The notes below the pieces were generated by a model. That model was not told where the DNA came from. It was given only the letters and a program-made list of their open reading frames with translations, and ran no database searches. The position numbers and the translations under genes were made by a program. From Nilaparvata lugens (taxonomy: Eukaryota > Arthropoda > Insecta > Hemiptera > Delphacidae), in NCBI RefSeq assembly GCF_014356525.2, contig NC_052518.1:101056767-101120766 (forward strand): a stretch of DNA of 64,000 nt, given 5' to 3'. This document shows, in pieces, positions 41,126 to 53,355 of this stretch (position 1 is its first letter; each line of letters begins with the position of its first letter).

Positions 41126-42034
41126 AACAGGTTGATAATCAATAGACCAAGTACCAGTTGCTCAAAAGCCAGTTAAATTTTAACCGTGATTAATTCCACG
41201 AGAACCAATCAGAGAAGCCGTCTATTCAAAAACGCCTTCTCTGATTGGTTCTCATGGAATTAATCACGGTTAAAATTTAAACCGGTTAAATTAAAAATTT
41301 TTCCGGAACAGGTTATAATCAATGGACCTAATCCTTGAAGTGAAGAAGTTAGTAATGCATGAAATGTATTGTTTGAAATGCATGATCAATCAAAGTTATA
41401 ATTAAGCTATATTCATTCCCTAAAATTCATTTATAAAAATGAAGAAGAAACGGCAAAAGTTTGTTGAATTTAAGAATGTTTCCACAAACAATGTATGCAA
41501 CATATTTGGTGTATATAGGTGTGTACAGACATACGCGCATTTTGCTTTTCGTCAGCTGATTCTATGTTTATTATATCTGTATCTTACTGTTTCTGTACAA
41601 ATACATATATCATAAGAATAGCATCAGCTGATGAAAACTGAAATGTGCGTGTTCTTGGCGCATAAGTCTGTACGAACCTTATGAGAAAAGGAACAGGCTT
41701 CACAGGGATTCAAATTAAGAAGAATCTATTTTCAACTGTAAATATCTCGTCAATCAAAAGGATATATTTTTCTTTACAGTTGTGTTGTGAGTGATGTTGT
41801 GGTACTTTCCCATAATGAAAACACAAATCGAAATTGTCAACCAATAAAAAGTGGTTGACAATTTCTATTTGTGTTTTATTTCAGGATATATTTTTGGTTC
41901 AGGAAAATCTCACCATCCCCAAGAGTTCTAAGGTTTCTAAAAACGTGTTTTGAAATATAAGGTTGTAACAACTTCAGGTCGTATTATTCAAAACAGATAT
42001 CAACCCAAACATCACTTTCACTACAACAATAGAA

Positions 42035-42570
42035 AAAATTTTGCATAAGAAGATATCCCATGGTATAGGGCGTTTATGTTCCAAATTTTAAAACTCAAGC
42101 TTAGTTGTTTTTGGTGAAGCTATATGATGCTGTTAGTCTCTCATACTGTTTTGGTAGAGAGTTAGTGGGGAGGATATTTTTAATATTCTTTCCGAAGAAT
42201 GGACATTGATATGTCCAAAGCTCCGCCAATTTATGTAGATGCATAACAATATAATATCTATAGTTATTATATTACAAATTACTTTTTCATATCATATACA
42301 GTTCAATAATTATTTTCTTAGTCTATATTATATAAATTCATCTATAATTTTGCTGTATTGTAAGCTATTGTATATAAGTGTATAAGCCAGTATATTGTAA
42401 TCTACATAAATAAAGTACTCAATCAATCAATCAATACTGTGCCGTTCTTCACTCTCACCCGGCCAAAACAGTAATAATAGACAGTAAACGGCTTGAGTTG
42501 ACAAAAAATCAGCTTCAAATTTGGAACATGAACGACCTATACCATGGGATATCTTCTTATGCTATCTTTC
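42035..42570. mobile_element. Foldback MITE (TATCCCATGGTATAGGGCG family) with retroelement insertion
   Basis: GAAGATATCCCATGGTATAG (42050) and its complement near 42535 delimit the MITE. A 284-bp piece (42150-42433) ending ATAAAGTACTCAATCAATCAATC, a SINE/LINE tail, is flanked by ATACTGT on both sides (42143, 42434). The uninterrupted site reads TCTCATACTGTGCC in the copy at 14485. Confidence 0.8.
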
Positions 42571-42604
42571 CTCTATTCTGTATAGAAGGTGATATTGTAG
42601 TAGA

Positions 42605-44115
42605 TATATATACAGAGTGAGTCATATGTATGGGAACCCTCCAATAAATTGGAGACTGTTGTAGATATAATACTGTAACTTTCAGGATAAGTTATTGGTC
42701 AAATACTCTACCTTTTGACGTACAGCTGAATTACAACCCCTCATAACGGGATGACTTAGGAATTGTAACTCGCATATTTTAAAATATGTAAACACCCATT
42801 GTGTGGTACATCATCTCAAAGGGCTTTTTGAAACAAGAAAGATGGCATCGACAAAAATTATCTATGATACTTGTATCCAAGATGGCGGCTGATTGAAGTT
42901 TTAGTTTTTGAAGAAATGAGGGGTTGTAACTTTAATATTTTGAACGTAAACACCCCTTGTCGTGATGCATCATTTTGGAGGCCTTCTCAAAACTAGAAAT
43001 ATGACATCAATAGAAATGTTCCATGATACTTTCATTCAAAATGGCGGCTGATTGAAATTTGAGTTTTTAAATTGAGTTTTTTGAGTATTATAGATATAAT
43101 ACTGTAACTTTCAGGATAAGTTATTGGTCGAATACTCTACCTTTTGACGTACAACTGAATTTCAAACCCTCGTAAGGGGGTGACTTAGTGGTACTTAGAG
43201 TGTAACTCAAATATTTTAAATGTAAACACCCATTGTGTGTTACATCATTTTAAAGGCCTTTTCAAAACGAGAAAGATGGCATCAATAAAAAGTTTCTATG
43301 ATACTTGTATCCAAAATGGTGGCTGATTGAAGTTTTAGTTTTTAAGGAAATAAGGGGTTGTAACTCAAATATTTTAAACGTTAACAACCATTGTGTGGTA
43401 CTCATTTTAAGGCCTTTCTAAAACAAGAAAGATTACATCAATAAAAAGTTTCTATGATACTTGTATCCAAAATGGTGGCTGATTGAAGTTTTAGTTTTTA
43501 AGGAAATAAGGGGTTGTAACTCAAATATTTTAAACGTTAACAACCATTGTGTGGTACTCATTTTAAGGCCTTTCTAAAACAAGAAAGATTACATCAATAA
43601 AAATGTTCTATGATACTTTTATCCAAAATGGCAGCTGATTGAAGTTTTAGTTTTTAAAGAAATAATTGATAAAGTTCAATCAGCAGCTATTTTGGATACA
43701 AGTATCATAGAACATTTTTAATTGTGTCATCTTTCTCGTTTTGAAAAGGCCTTTAAAATAATGTATCATACAATGGGTGTTTACATTCAAAATACTTGAG
43801 TTACAACCCCTCATTTTTTTAAAAACTAAAACTTCAATCAGTCGCTATTTTGGATACAAGTATCATAGAACATTTTTATCGATGCCATCTTTTTTGTTTT
43901 GAAAAGGCCTTTAAAATAATGTACCACACAATGGGTGTTTACATTTAATATTTGAGTTACAACCCCTAATTCGCCCCCTCAAGTAGGGTTGATATCCAGT
44001 TGTACGTCAAAAGGTAAAGAATTCGACCAATAACTAATCTTGAGTGTTACACTATTATAAATCTACAACAGTCTCCAACTTACTGAAGGGTTCCCATACA
44101 TATGACTCACTCTGT
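42605..44115. mobile_element. 1.5-kb TIR element filled with tandem repeats
   Basis: Left end AGAGTGAGTCATATGTATGGGAACCC and right end GGGTTCCCATACATATGACTCACTCT are inverted. Inside, a unit of about 170 bp (AACACCCATTGTGTGGTACA, AAGATGGCATC, TATGATACTTGTATCCAA, GTGGCTGATTGAAGTTTTAG, GGGGTTGTAACTC) repeats about five times forward, then about twice inverted. Confidence 0.8.
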
Positions 44116-44239
44116 AGGTATATTGAACATTCCGACCTCAAGTTGTTACAACCTTATATTTCAGAATTTATGTTTTTGGAATCTTACAACTTTATACTAT
44201 CATTTCTCAATGCTACAACCTTTAAAGTTCCCGAAAATC

Positions 44240-45160
44240 TATAAAACTACAACTCTCCCGGTCTGAACCCAAATAGCATTGGAAGGCAGCAGAATTTATT
44301 TGGACAATTTATTTTATGAAATTGGGATGAAAAGAAGTTTTGGACTGTAGTCTGTTTCTTTGTCCTTAAGTTGATTGTAAATGATAAATAAATAAATTAA
44401 ATGATTATAATCACACTGAGATAATACAATTCATAACACAGACGGAGCAATACTGAGGTCTAGGATAAGATTTTCGCATCTATAATATTAGGCACACCTA
44501 TATTCAAAAGTTTAAATATCTTAAAGTAGAAAAGTTATGTTTAGAGTATGCCATATGTTCCTAATTTCAATGTAAACTCAAGCCGATAATCCTGATGATG
44601 CAATTCTGATGAGGAGGCCAATCGTACTAAATGAGTTTTCCAGATAGAAGTAATGCTCAAGAAGCGGTTTCCAAACCGTAGATACAAAAAGGCTCAATTC
44701 AGTTTATAAATCTTCTGATGATGATAATAGAAGTGAAATGAAGAGATAATATCGGCGAGAGTTTAGCATTCTTTCCTAGAGAATCAGTAGATACAAGAAG
44801 GTTCAATTCAATTTATACATCTTTATCTAATAATGAAAATTATGGTGTTGAATCTTCACAAACATCGATTCAGTATTTTTTCTATTTCTTGATGACTTCT
44901 TACTTGACAGAGTTTTTGAAATAAAGTTAATATTGTCACCTATTTCTCAATCAACAAGGAACAACTATTTTAGCACTTAATATAGATAGTAATTACAATC
45001 ATAGAAAAGTGTAATATATGTAAATTTCGTAAGTAATATGATTGGCACCATATTGTACTTAGATGAATCACCTCGTGATTATTTTGATTTGTTCATATTC
45101 TTCAAATAAATCTTTTGTAGCACTACTCAGTAAAGGAACATTAATTTTCTGTATTTATGT
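44240..45160. other. No gene seen
   Basis: AT-rich sequence with a retroelement-like tail (GATAAATAAATAAATTAAATG near 44380) and short repeated words (GATACAAAAAGGCTCAATTC at 44680, GATACAAGAAGGTTCAATTC at 44790, 110 bp apart). No ORF of interest. Confidence 0.4.
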
Positions 45161-45164
45161 CAAA

Positions 45165-46015
45165 AATGACAAATAAGGAGTTTCAGAGAATGAACAATTG
45201 AAATAGGATGCTGAGTTCCAAATTTTGATCAGATGATTATAAAATTATGTCGATTTATTTAGAATTATACGAGAAAATTTAAATATTTTGGATGCGAGAA
45301 AAATTAATCTTATTTTATTCCCACACAAGGAGAATGTGTTGCCGATTCTCTGCCTCGACACTGCCTTCTATAGAGGATAGCTGATACCAGTATATCTGAT
45401 TTAAATGACAACATTAATTTTCTGTATTTATGTCAAAAATGACAAATATTTTATAGATAATGATAGATATTCCTGTGGAAAAAAAATCTTTCAACAACTA
45501 AATCGGTGTACCTATAGTGGAGTCCACATTATAATGGCAGTATTTGATTACAGATGGTGTTGCTATCCTTTTCTATCATTCAACAAATCAGATAGCGTTA
45601 TCCTTTTCTAACAACGCAAAGTTACCAGATAGTTTTTTTAACAATATAGAATTATAATCAATTGGCAAAATATTTAATCTCAATTATGAAAATTTATTAA
45701 TATATCATTGGGAAATATATGTTCTTGACGAATGGAATATAATTTATTATTTAAAACAAGAATGAACAATTAATATCAAATCAGATATACTGGTATCAGC
45801 TATCCTCTATAGAAGACAGTGTCGAGGCAGAGAATCGGCAACACATTCTCCTTGTGTGGGAATAAAATAAGATTACTTTTTCTCGCATCCAAAATATTTC
45901 AATTTTCTCGTATAATTCTAAATAAATTGACATAATTTCATAATCATCTGTTCAAAATTTGGAACTCAGCATCCTATTTCAATTGTTCATTCTCTGAAAC
46001 TCCTTATTTGATATT
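45165..46015. repeat. Inverted duplication with 240-bp arms
   Basis: 45172-45400 (AAATAAGGAGTTTCAGAGAA to GATACCAGTATATCTGAT) is the reverse complement, at about 95 percent by eye, of 45780-46013. A third partial copy of the inner end follows at 46258-46315 (ATACCGGTATCAGCTATCCT). The spacer contains repeat fragments. Confidence 0.8.
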
Positions 46016-46389
46016 AATCCAATCAACTCATCAAAAAAACATTTATTTAGAATTTGAAGTTTTGAAAGATAATAATTATTATTACTAATCAAATAAAAAG
46101 TCCAAAGAACTTTGGACACCATTATGAAAAATAATGAATTAGCAAGATATTTAATCTCAATTATAAAAATGAATTAATATATCATTGAAAAATATATGTT
46201 CTTGACGAATGAAATATAATAGATTATTTTAAACAAAAATGAACAGTTAATATTAAATCAGATATACCGGTATCAGCTATCCTCTGAAGAAGGCAGTGTC
46301 GAGGCAGAGAATCGGATCAAACGTCAATCAATCAGATTTGAAAAACACTTGAGCATGCATAAATGTCGAAGCTAGTCGAGTATGATTAA

Positions 46390-47195
46390 AAAAATAATAC
46401 AAGGGTAGGCCTACTAGTTATTTTTCTATATTCAAATATCAATCAATTTTTTGAACAATATTGATTCTAAATAGAAATAGATAACAAAAATCGAACAATA
46501 ATTTTTATATTTTGTTACCTGGAGAATCTTCATCATTATTATTTGAACAATATCAATTCTAAATAGAAATAGATAACAAAAATCGAACAAGGGTAGGCCT
46601 ACTAGTTATTTTTCTATATTCAAATATCAATAAATTGCTTGAACAATATCAATATTCTAAAAAGAAATTGATAACAAAAATCGAACAAGGGTAGGCCTAC
46701 TAGTTATTTTTCTATATTCTAATACCAATCAATTGTTTGAACAATATCAATATTCTAATTAGAAATACAACAAGAATCGAACAATTATTTTTATATTTTG
46801 TCGCATTTTTGTTACCTGGGGTAACTTCATCATTATTATTTGAACAATATCAATTCTAAATAGAAATAGATAACAAAAATCGAGCAAGGGTGGGCCTACA
46901 AGTTATTTTTCTATATTCAAATATCAATCAATTGTTTGAACAATATTTATTCTAAAAATAAATTGATAACAAAAATCGAAAAAGGGTAGGCCTACTAGTT
47001 ATTTTTCTATTTGCAAATACCAATAAATTGTTTGAACAATATTGATTCTAAATAGAAATACATAACAAAAATCAAACAATATTTTTTTTATATTCTGTCG
47101 CATTTTTGTTACCTAGGGAAACTTCACCATTATTGTTTGAACAATATCAATTTAAATAGAAATAGATAACAATTTTTATATTTTGTCGCATTTTT
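46390..47195. repeat. Tandem array of 100-130-bp units
   Basis: TTGAACAATAT(C/T), TTCTAAATAGAAATAGATAAC, AAAAATCGAACAAGGGTAGGCCTAC and TAGTTATTTTTCTATATTC recur six to seven times. Some units add TATTTTGTCGCATTTTTGTTACCTGGG. Confidence 0.85.
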
Positions 47196-47239
47196 CGTTT
47201 CTAGGGAAATTATTATTCAAATTATCAATTATTTGTGGC

Positions 47240-47770
47240 AATGAACCGCACGAACCGGATGAAAAAATCACGAACCGGGGATGAATATGGCTTATTGAAT
47301 GCACTGTCAAAGATTGACTGAGATAATGCGCGATAGGAGAGGAGCAGGGAGTCTGCTATCAAGAAAATCGGTAGGGGAACTAGACTGATAATGTGCTCCG
47401 AGGGTAGCCTGGCTGCAAAGTACAGAGGAGAGCAGAGGGCAGTAGCCTTGGGGTAGTACTAGAAGGGCTAGGCAAGCAACACCAATCAAAAGAAATACGT
47501 ACCGAGCGCGGTATGTAGTTACTGTCTGGCAGCTCGACTCGATTACACTTACTTTTTGCCGCCATTTTATTGCACTGGGCTCTCTAGAGCAGCAGGGCTC
47601 GTTCCGAGCAAAATCAACCCCCAATCCCATCAGCTACCGACAGAGCTGCTCTGTAGCGTCAGATACGCACCAATTATCGATCAGATGCTTTCGACAACAC
47701 TAAACATTAAGAGTGGCTTGTACGTGGAACATATTCACTCTCATCTCTACAAGCACCAATGAACACTGAT
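47240..47770 (-). promoter_or_regulatory. GC-richer promoter-like block with a possible start exon
   Basis: Around 47260-47700 GC content rises and CG dinucleotides are frequent. On the minus strand 47565 starts AAAATGGCGGCAAAAA|GTAAGTG: an ATG followed, after 13 coding bases, by a strong donor. This could be a first exon and promoter, perhaps of Kdm2 (19 kb upstream of exon a). The phase (1) does not fit exon a (phase 0) directly, so an intermediate exon would be needed. No TATA box is evident. Confidence 0.3.
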
Positions 47771-48284
47771 TACACGTCTGAATCTGAATATCAGAAGGGG
47801 ATTTTGCGTTTGAGAAAAACTTGAAAACTGATTGAGCATTCCGTAACTATTATTTATATTGAAAAGTTTTAAAAAAAGGGTGTTATGGAATTATATTTTA
47901 CTGAATATTAGAGTTTAACATAAAATAAATAATAATTATTTTACATAAAATAATAGATAACACTAAACATTAGGATAGAGTGCCATGTACATGAAACATA
48001 TTCACTGGTATCTTTTCAAGCACTAATAAAGACTGATTACACGTCTGAATCTAAATATTTGAGTTTAGTTTGTTGAGGATAAGTCTACATGAGCTTGTTT
48101 GTAGGAGAGGAGAAATAATTAAACATCTCTCCCCATTCACAGACATATTAGTCTTCTTGAAGTTTCCACTTTTCAATATTATGTTACAATGTGAAACATA
48201 CTGTAATTTACCTTTATAATATTGTGTTGTAACCAAAGTATTTTGTACAAGTTTTGTAATGTTATGTAAAAATAGATTGATTGA

Positions 48285-48655
48285 AGCCCGGTTTCTGGGA
48301 TAGCCTACTTATTAATCCTTTTATCTACCATTAAATCTCTATTAGATAAATCAAAATTCACTTCATTTATAATTATGGGCTACTTTATTCAAATTAATAA
48401 AAACAATATAAAACTTGTAGTACCCTTTTATTAAAACATTTTAATGACTAGTTTAGACCTACTTTGGTCATTTTTGTTAAAATGTTTAATATTTCAACTT
48501 GAAAATGGCCAAAGTAGGCCGAAAGTGGTCATTAAAATGTTTTAATAGAAGGGTACTACAAGTTTTATACTGTTTTTATTAATTAGATAAATCGAATCTA
48601 ATAAGCCCTATAAACCAGTCCAACGGCTGTTAACCAAAGAATGAAGAAACCGGAC
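48285..48655. mobile_element. MITE with nested foldback
   Basis: GCCCGGTTTCTGGGATAGCC at the left and AACCAAAGAATGAAGAAACCGGAC at the right are imperfectly inverted. The inside carries the foldback AACTTGTAGTACCCTTTTAT...GAAGGGTACTACAAGTTTTA, also present (interrupted) at 26090-27330. Confidence 0.65.
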
Positions 48656-48659
48656 TAAT

Positions 48660-49310
48660 ATTTAATTTATTCATTCCATTCAAATAATCACAATATCAAA
48701 TAAATGATTGGGAGATAATCAACAAGATTAACCCAAAAATGTTTCTCTCTCATTTCGATAATGAAATAGAGAGATTTAGATAATTTTGTAATAATTTTTC
48801 TGAGGATGATATTCACATGAGCTTGTATTAAGGTATTAAGGAAAACACACACAGTAACACACAGATGGGCGTATGCAGCCAGATGAAGAAAAAATCCCTC
48901 TCTAGGTGTTCAAGTGTTGAAACGCACACAAACATCCGTCTGTCTGCATGTGTCTGCCCAGGTCTGCGTGCAGACGTTTGATATTTTCTTCGTCTGTCTG
49001 TTCACCTGTTCTGTCTGTGTACGTTCGTCTTCAGGGGGATGATCGGATGATCCTGATCAGTCTTTATTATTTATTTTTTTTACTGATTATAATAAATGTT
49101 GTACTCCTTATGAATGAATTCATAAGTTTTAAGTTGTGTTATTCTGAATGATTAAAAAATAAATGAATTCCCAGCGAAGCATGTTCAAGAATAAGAAATT
49201 ATTTATGACTTGCCCCTTATCATAATGATGTAGGTGGCGATTTGAAATCAAATGAAATGAAGAGGACCTACATTTTTAGGTGGGTACCGAACCACCGGCA
49301 ATTGGTTTAG
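48660..49310. other. No gene seen
   Basis: Contains a CT/GT-rich stretch (CATCCGTCTGTCTGCATGTG near 48933) and a possible repeat end (GAATTCCCAGCGAAGCATG near 49164). No supported gene. Confidence 0.4.
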
Positions 49311-49314
49311 ATAC

Positions 49315-49625
49315 GGATAGATAGACTTGCTTTATTTTAACATGGAGGGCGAAGTTAGGGCGCATCCGGCCCTCTCTCCCACATAACCATCTCTTACAGA
49401 TGTGGTTATGTTAGCGGAGCTGTTGATACGAATGTGGTTTTCATTGATATGTATGGTTGTTTTCGAATGATAGCGGAGCTGCTCAAGAGCAGACACCCAT
49501 ACAAATAGAGAACCGACAGCTCATGCTCAACTAATCTATTCAGCCTACGAGGGCAACCACTTCCAAATAATTTCCAAGGTTCAATATCCAAAAAGTACAG
49601 ATTCACATTGTAATTAGTAGAGTAA
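49315..49625 (-). mobile_element. LINE 3' tail
   Basis: GGATAGATAGACTTGCTTTATTTT, then GAGGGCGAAGTTAGGGCGCA, is the minus-oriented end also found inside the MITE at 4268-4400. Confidence 0.55.
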
Positions 49626-49725
49626 TCAGACCATAGAATTTATAGTATGACGCAGACCACAAACTAAAATTTTATAGATCAGGTTTTTTTATACAACATA
49701 AAGCCTTACTTTCTACTATGCGACA

Positions 49726-51407
49726 CTACAGTCCGTCGTGAACCTTGGCCTCCATCACCAAGCCTCTCCACCAATCCCTATCCACCACTCCTGTTCTCAA
49801 TCCTCTCCTTCCCATGACACGCAGATCTTCTTGCACGTGCTCAAGCCATCTTTTCTTTGGTCTGCCTCGTCTTCCTCTAGCAAATAGCCGCTCCTTGTAA
49901 ACAATTCTTGGCAACCTTGTGCTCTCCATCCTTTCGACGTGCCCAGCCTCCTGAGTCTCTTCAACTTGATAAATAGTGCAATGTCCTCTTTTCCCAAGCC
50001 TTCACTTATTTCGCTGTATTTCTTTCTTCGCCATATCTCACCATCTCTTACTGGTCCCATAATGGTTCCGACAATTTTCTCTCAGCGACCCTGAGCTGTT
50101 CTGCATTTTTTTATGTTATTGTCCAAACTTCCGATCCATATGCTATTATGAGACGTATCAAACTTGGTTTGGTTCTTCTGGAAATCAACTTGCTAATTAA
50201 AAATTTTTTATTTGCAAAATAGGCTTCATTATTATTAAACGAAAATCCAAATTAAATGCTGTTTTTAATTTGTTTATAATTTTATTTGTAATAAAAAATA
50301 ATTTCCATCTGTAAAAAATAGGCTTTGTTTCCTCCTAGTATCCTCTTCTTTATACTCTCAGACAAGTCATTATCGCAGTTCATTTCTACACCGAAGTAGC
50401 TGAAGTTTTTCACTCCTTCAAACTTTTTGTCTTCCACAATTAATTTCTGAGGTACACGTCTAGATTATCCTGGTGCAATTCTGAGGTACATGGCTTTACC
50501 TTAATTCACTTTCAGTCCAATCTTCTTCTCTTCTTCTTTTATCACATTGTAAACCTCCCGGATGGTGTCCTTGCTATTGCGATGTAATCCGCAAATACAC
50601 ATAGTTGCCAAGTCTTGTTAAATATGTGCCATTTAAGGTCTATCTTTTCAATTATGCTATGCAGTGCAATGATGAATTATGCAGCTGAAAGTCCATCTCC
50701 TTGTTTCACACCTGTGCTGAACATGAAAGGCTGGCAACATTTACCTCCAAACTTTACAGTGGCATTTGTCTCATTCAGTGTCATCTTCACCAATCTCCCT
50801 AGCTTTGCTGGGATCTTGAATTTTTTCAGAACTTGCCCTAACACGAATCTGTCAACACTATCAAATGCCTGTTTGAAGTCCACAAAGAGAATATGCAAAA
50901 CTATCCCATGTCTGTACATCTTCTCAGCTACATGCCTCATTATAAATAACTGGTCAGTAGTAGCCCTTCCTGCCCGAAAACCACATTGGTACTCCCATAT
51001 TAAGGTGCCAATTAGAGGCTTTAATCTTTCGTTCAAAATACTGGAGAATATTTTGTAACATACTCTAAGTAGAGTTTTGACTCTGTACTTCTCGCATTAT
51101 AATTCGTATCTTTTTTTTAAATGGGGCATATTATTCCTTTTTTTCCAGCTCTCTGGCATGATCTCTTGCTCCCATATCATACAAATTAATTTGTAATGTT
51201 TCTGTTCGAGTCATTCTCCTCTATATTTGATCAATTCGGTACTCAGATTCTTATCACCGGGGCTTTTCCATTTTTAATTTTCTTTATGGCATCCACTATT
51301 TCATGGGAGGATGGCCTGTCTACTGCAGTCTCCTGTGACACGTCGTTTTCTTCAATCATCTACCCATCTCTCCTTGTTCAGGAGACCGAAATACTCTTTC
51401 CATCTGT
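49726..51407 (-). pseudogene. RTE-like LINE ORF2, reverse transcriptase to C-terminus, decayed
   Basis: Reading the minus strand from right to left: WKEYFGLLNKERWVDD (51380-51350), a linker with SSHEIVDAIKKIKNGKAP, then the RT palm at 51036-50677 (YQCGFRAGRATTDQLFIMRH, ILFVDFKQAFDSVDR, STGVKQGDGLS), a degraded FAD box (FADY), and the C-terminal box MESTRLPRIVYKE, RGRRGRPKKRWLEHVQEDL (49930-49790). Several frameshifts and stops separate these pieces. The order is that of RTE/CR1-like ORF2. The 5' side is cut by a MITE at 51411. Confidence 0.85.
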
Positions 51408-51410
51408 TAA

Positions 51411-51898
51411 GGCTCAACTCACACTTACGCGACCCAAGTCGAGAAGAGACTGCGGCTCTAGTCGCAGTCTCTTCTTGACGCAGCATGTGTTTCCAAATGG
51501 TGACACTCAGACCAGTTGATTCTAGGCTCCGCGTCCTCACGACTGTGAGACTGAGTCGAGCGTCGACGCTACATGTTGGTCGAGCCTCGACTTGAGTTGC
51601 ATAGTACCATGCATTTTTAATGAAAGTGAAGTTATGTTTTATGAAAGTAATGTTTTATCATGTTTAGATATGACAATAATAAGAATTATATTAGACAATA
51701 TATTCATAATTATCATAAAATTTGTTACATGCTAAGTAGTGACGAATTAGATCTTATATTTTTAATAAAGTAAGGTTAGAAAATGGAGTAGCATGGAACT
51801 GAAGTAGCGACAATGAGCAAGAAAGTCTTAAGGTTGAGAGACTAGAGTCTCCTCGACTGGAGTCGTACGATTTTAGTCGAGCCAGTGTGAGTTGAGCC
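51411..51898. mobile_element. Harbinger-like MITE (488 bp)
   Basis: Ends GGCTCAACTCACACTTACGC and CCAGTGTGAGTTGAGCC are inverted; TAA is duplicated at 51408-51410 and 51899-51901. The subterminal region has repeated GTCGAG words and a small inner palindrome (GAAGAGACTGCGGCTCTAGT...GCAGTCTCTTC). A truncated end of the same family is at 53047. Confidence 0.85.
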
Positions 51899-51901
51899 TA
51901 A

Positions 51902-53035
51902 GTCAATCAATCAATCAATCAATCAATCAAGAATCTTCTTTATTCCACAATACAGCAAGTACAAAAATGATAAATAATATGAAATATAAAATAGAAAATA
52001 TTAAGTACTTAGATTAGGGTTTCATATTATACATTATGGAATGAGCCTACATGGGCACTGTGGCCTGTGCGTAGACTCGAGTTGGTATTTCAAGTAGAGT
52101 GAATCTTATGAAGGGGAAGAAGAAGGAGAACCTAAATGGATTTAATAGATGAGGGTAATTTCATTCAAATGATTGTCATAATTTCGTATTGTAGAAAGTC
52201 ATTCTATATTGTTATGTCCGTCTGTAACGTATATAGCCAGTCTGTATGGTAAAGTCAGTCGGTATTGATATAGAGTCAGTAGAAGTCATGTTAATTGTGA
52301 AGTCAGGTGAGTCCGCCGCCCGCCAAGACCAGAGCCACAGCCTCCTCATCACATATCTCAAACAACCAATATTTCAATCTTTTTTTGAAAATTGCAAGAC
52401 TTGCAGCTGAAAAAATGTTATTTTGCGGAAATAATCTCTTGAGATTACAATATATTACTTGGGATAAGAAGAAACAATTTGTTGTTGAGAAGGATCTCGT
52501 TAGCTGGATAGTTCTGATCCCAACTGTGGCTGCATATCTCGTGTTATGAAAATGTAAAGATGGCAGGAAAATTGAACCAAAATGTTTATAAACATGAATG
52601 AGTAAATCCTTTATGTATAATTGTTTCATAGTTAAAACTCTAATTTCCTGAAATAGTAAAGATGAGGGATATCTTTGACATCTACGAAAGCCAGCTTTAA
52701 GGATTGCTTTTTGAATAACTTCTATTCTTCTTAGATGGGTGCGGTAGGCTGCTCCCCATGCTAAGATGCCATATGAGAGGCGAGACTGTACAAAGGCAAA
52801 ATAAGCTACTTTAAGTTCGTTAAAATTGAGAATTTCTCCAAGCTGCCTGAATGCAAATATATATTTACGTAAGGTTTTCAATTGGAAGTCAATATGTTGT
52901 ATCCACTTAAGTCTAGAATCAAAAATGACGCCCAGATACTTATATGAGAAAACTTGTTCAATACTTTGACAACTGCACGAATTATTTAAAAAGTCATTAC
53001 AATTATGAATTTAAGTATTTCCTCTTCTTTGAACA
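51902..53035 (-). pseudogene. 5'-truncated LINE with RT C-terminal part and (TTGA)n tail
   Basis: The minus frame runs from about 53000 to 52303 without interruption: CSCQSIEQVFSYKYLGVIFD, RLKWIQHIDFQLKTLRK, then YFAFVQSRLSYGILAWGAAY. This is the same type of RT thumb region as at 2886-4087. It ends in a 3' UTR with AATAAAG and a (TTGA)n tail at 51902-51930. The catalytic region is missing. Confidence 0.85.
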
Positions 53036-53046
53036 GCACATTAACT

Positions 53047-53355
53047 CCAATACTCTTAAGCTCAACTCACGCTTACGCGACTCAGTGCATAAGTCGCACT
53101 GTGCATAAGATAGGGAAAGACTCCCTATCTATACGGGGACTGTAAACGAACCAATAACACAGAATTGATGGCTTTGCTTGATGTACCTTATTGGGCTATG
53201 AAATGGTAATCATCCAAATGTTCATAGGCGTAAAATAATCCAAGAAGATGGGAAAAGTAATTATACAATTAATTAATATGTTTTGACAGTAAACAGAGTA
53301 CATAACACTTGGAAAATTGGATGTTGTAAAAAATACAACACGCGACTACCGGAAG
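53047..53355. repeat. Dispersed repeat, second copy
   Basis: TAAGCTCAACTCACGCTTACGCG at 53048 is a truncated end of the 51411 MITE family. From 53095 (GTGCATAAGATAGGGAAAGA) to 53355 the sequence repeats 38268-38545 (GAATTGATGGCTTTGCTTGA, ACTTGGAAAATTGGATGTTG). Confidence 0.75.

Larger units (their letters stand above)
39365..41350. repeat. About 2-kb nested palindrome
   Basis: CTTCTTCACTTCAAGGAT (39366) is mirrored at 41332-41348. Inward, MITE ends (TTGCACAAAAGCCGG), ACTTGGTCTATTGATTAT (40106) and its complement at 41138, a LINE C-terminal fragment (minus at 40140-40260, plus at 40985-41118), and the AGGCTGTGCAAAGG element at the centre are all arranged symmetrically. A second copy of the AGGCTGTGC element interrupts the left side (39500-40000). 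Confidence 0.75.

Noticed and set aside
47307..47630. 107-codon minus ORF as a gene
   Set aside because: No domain; overlaps the putative promoter-like block. Only the short ATG-donor piece was kept as a weak candidate.
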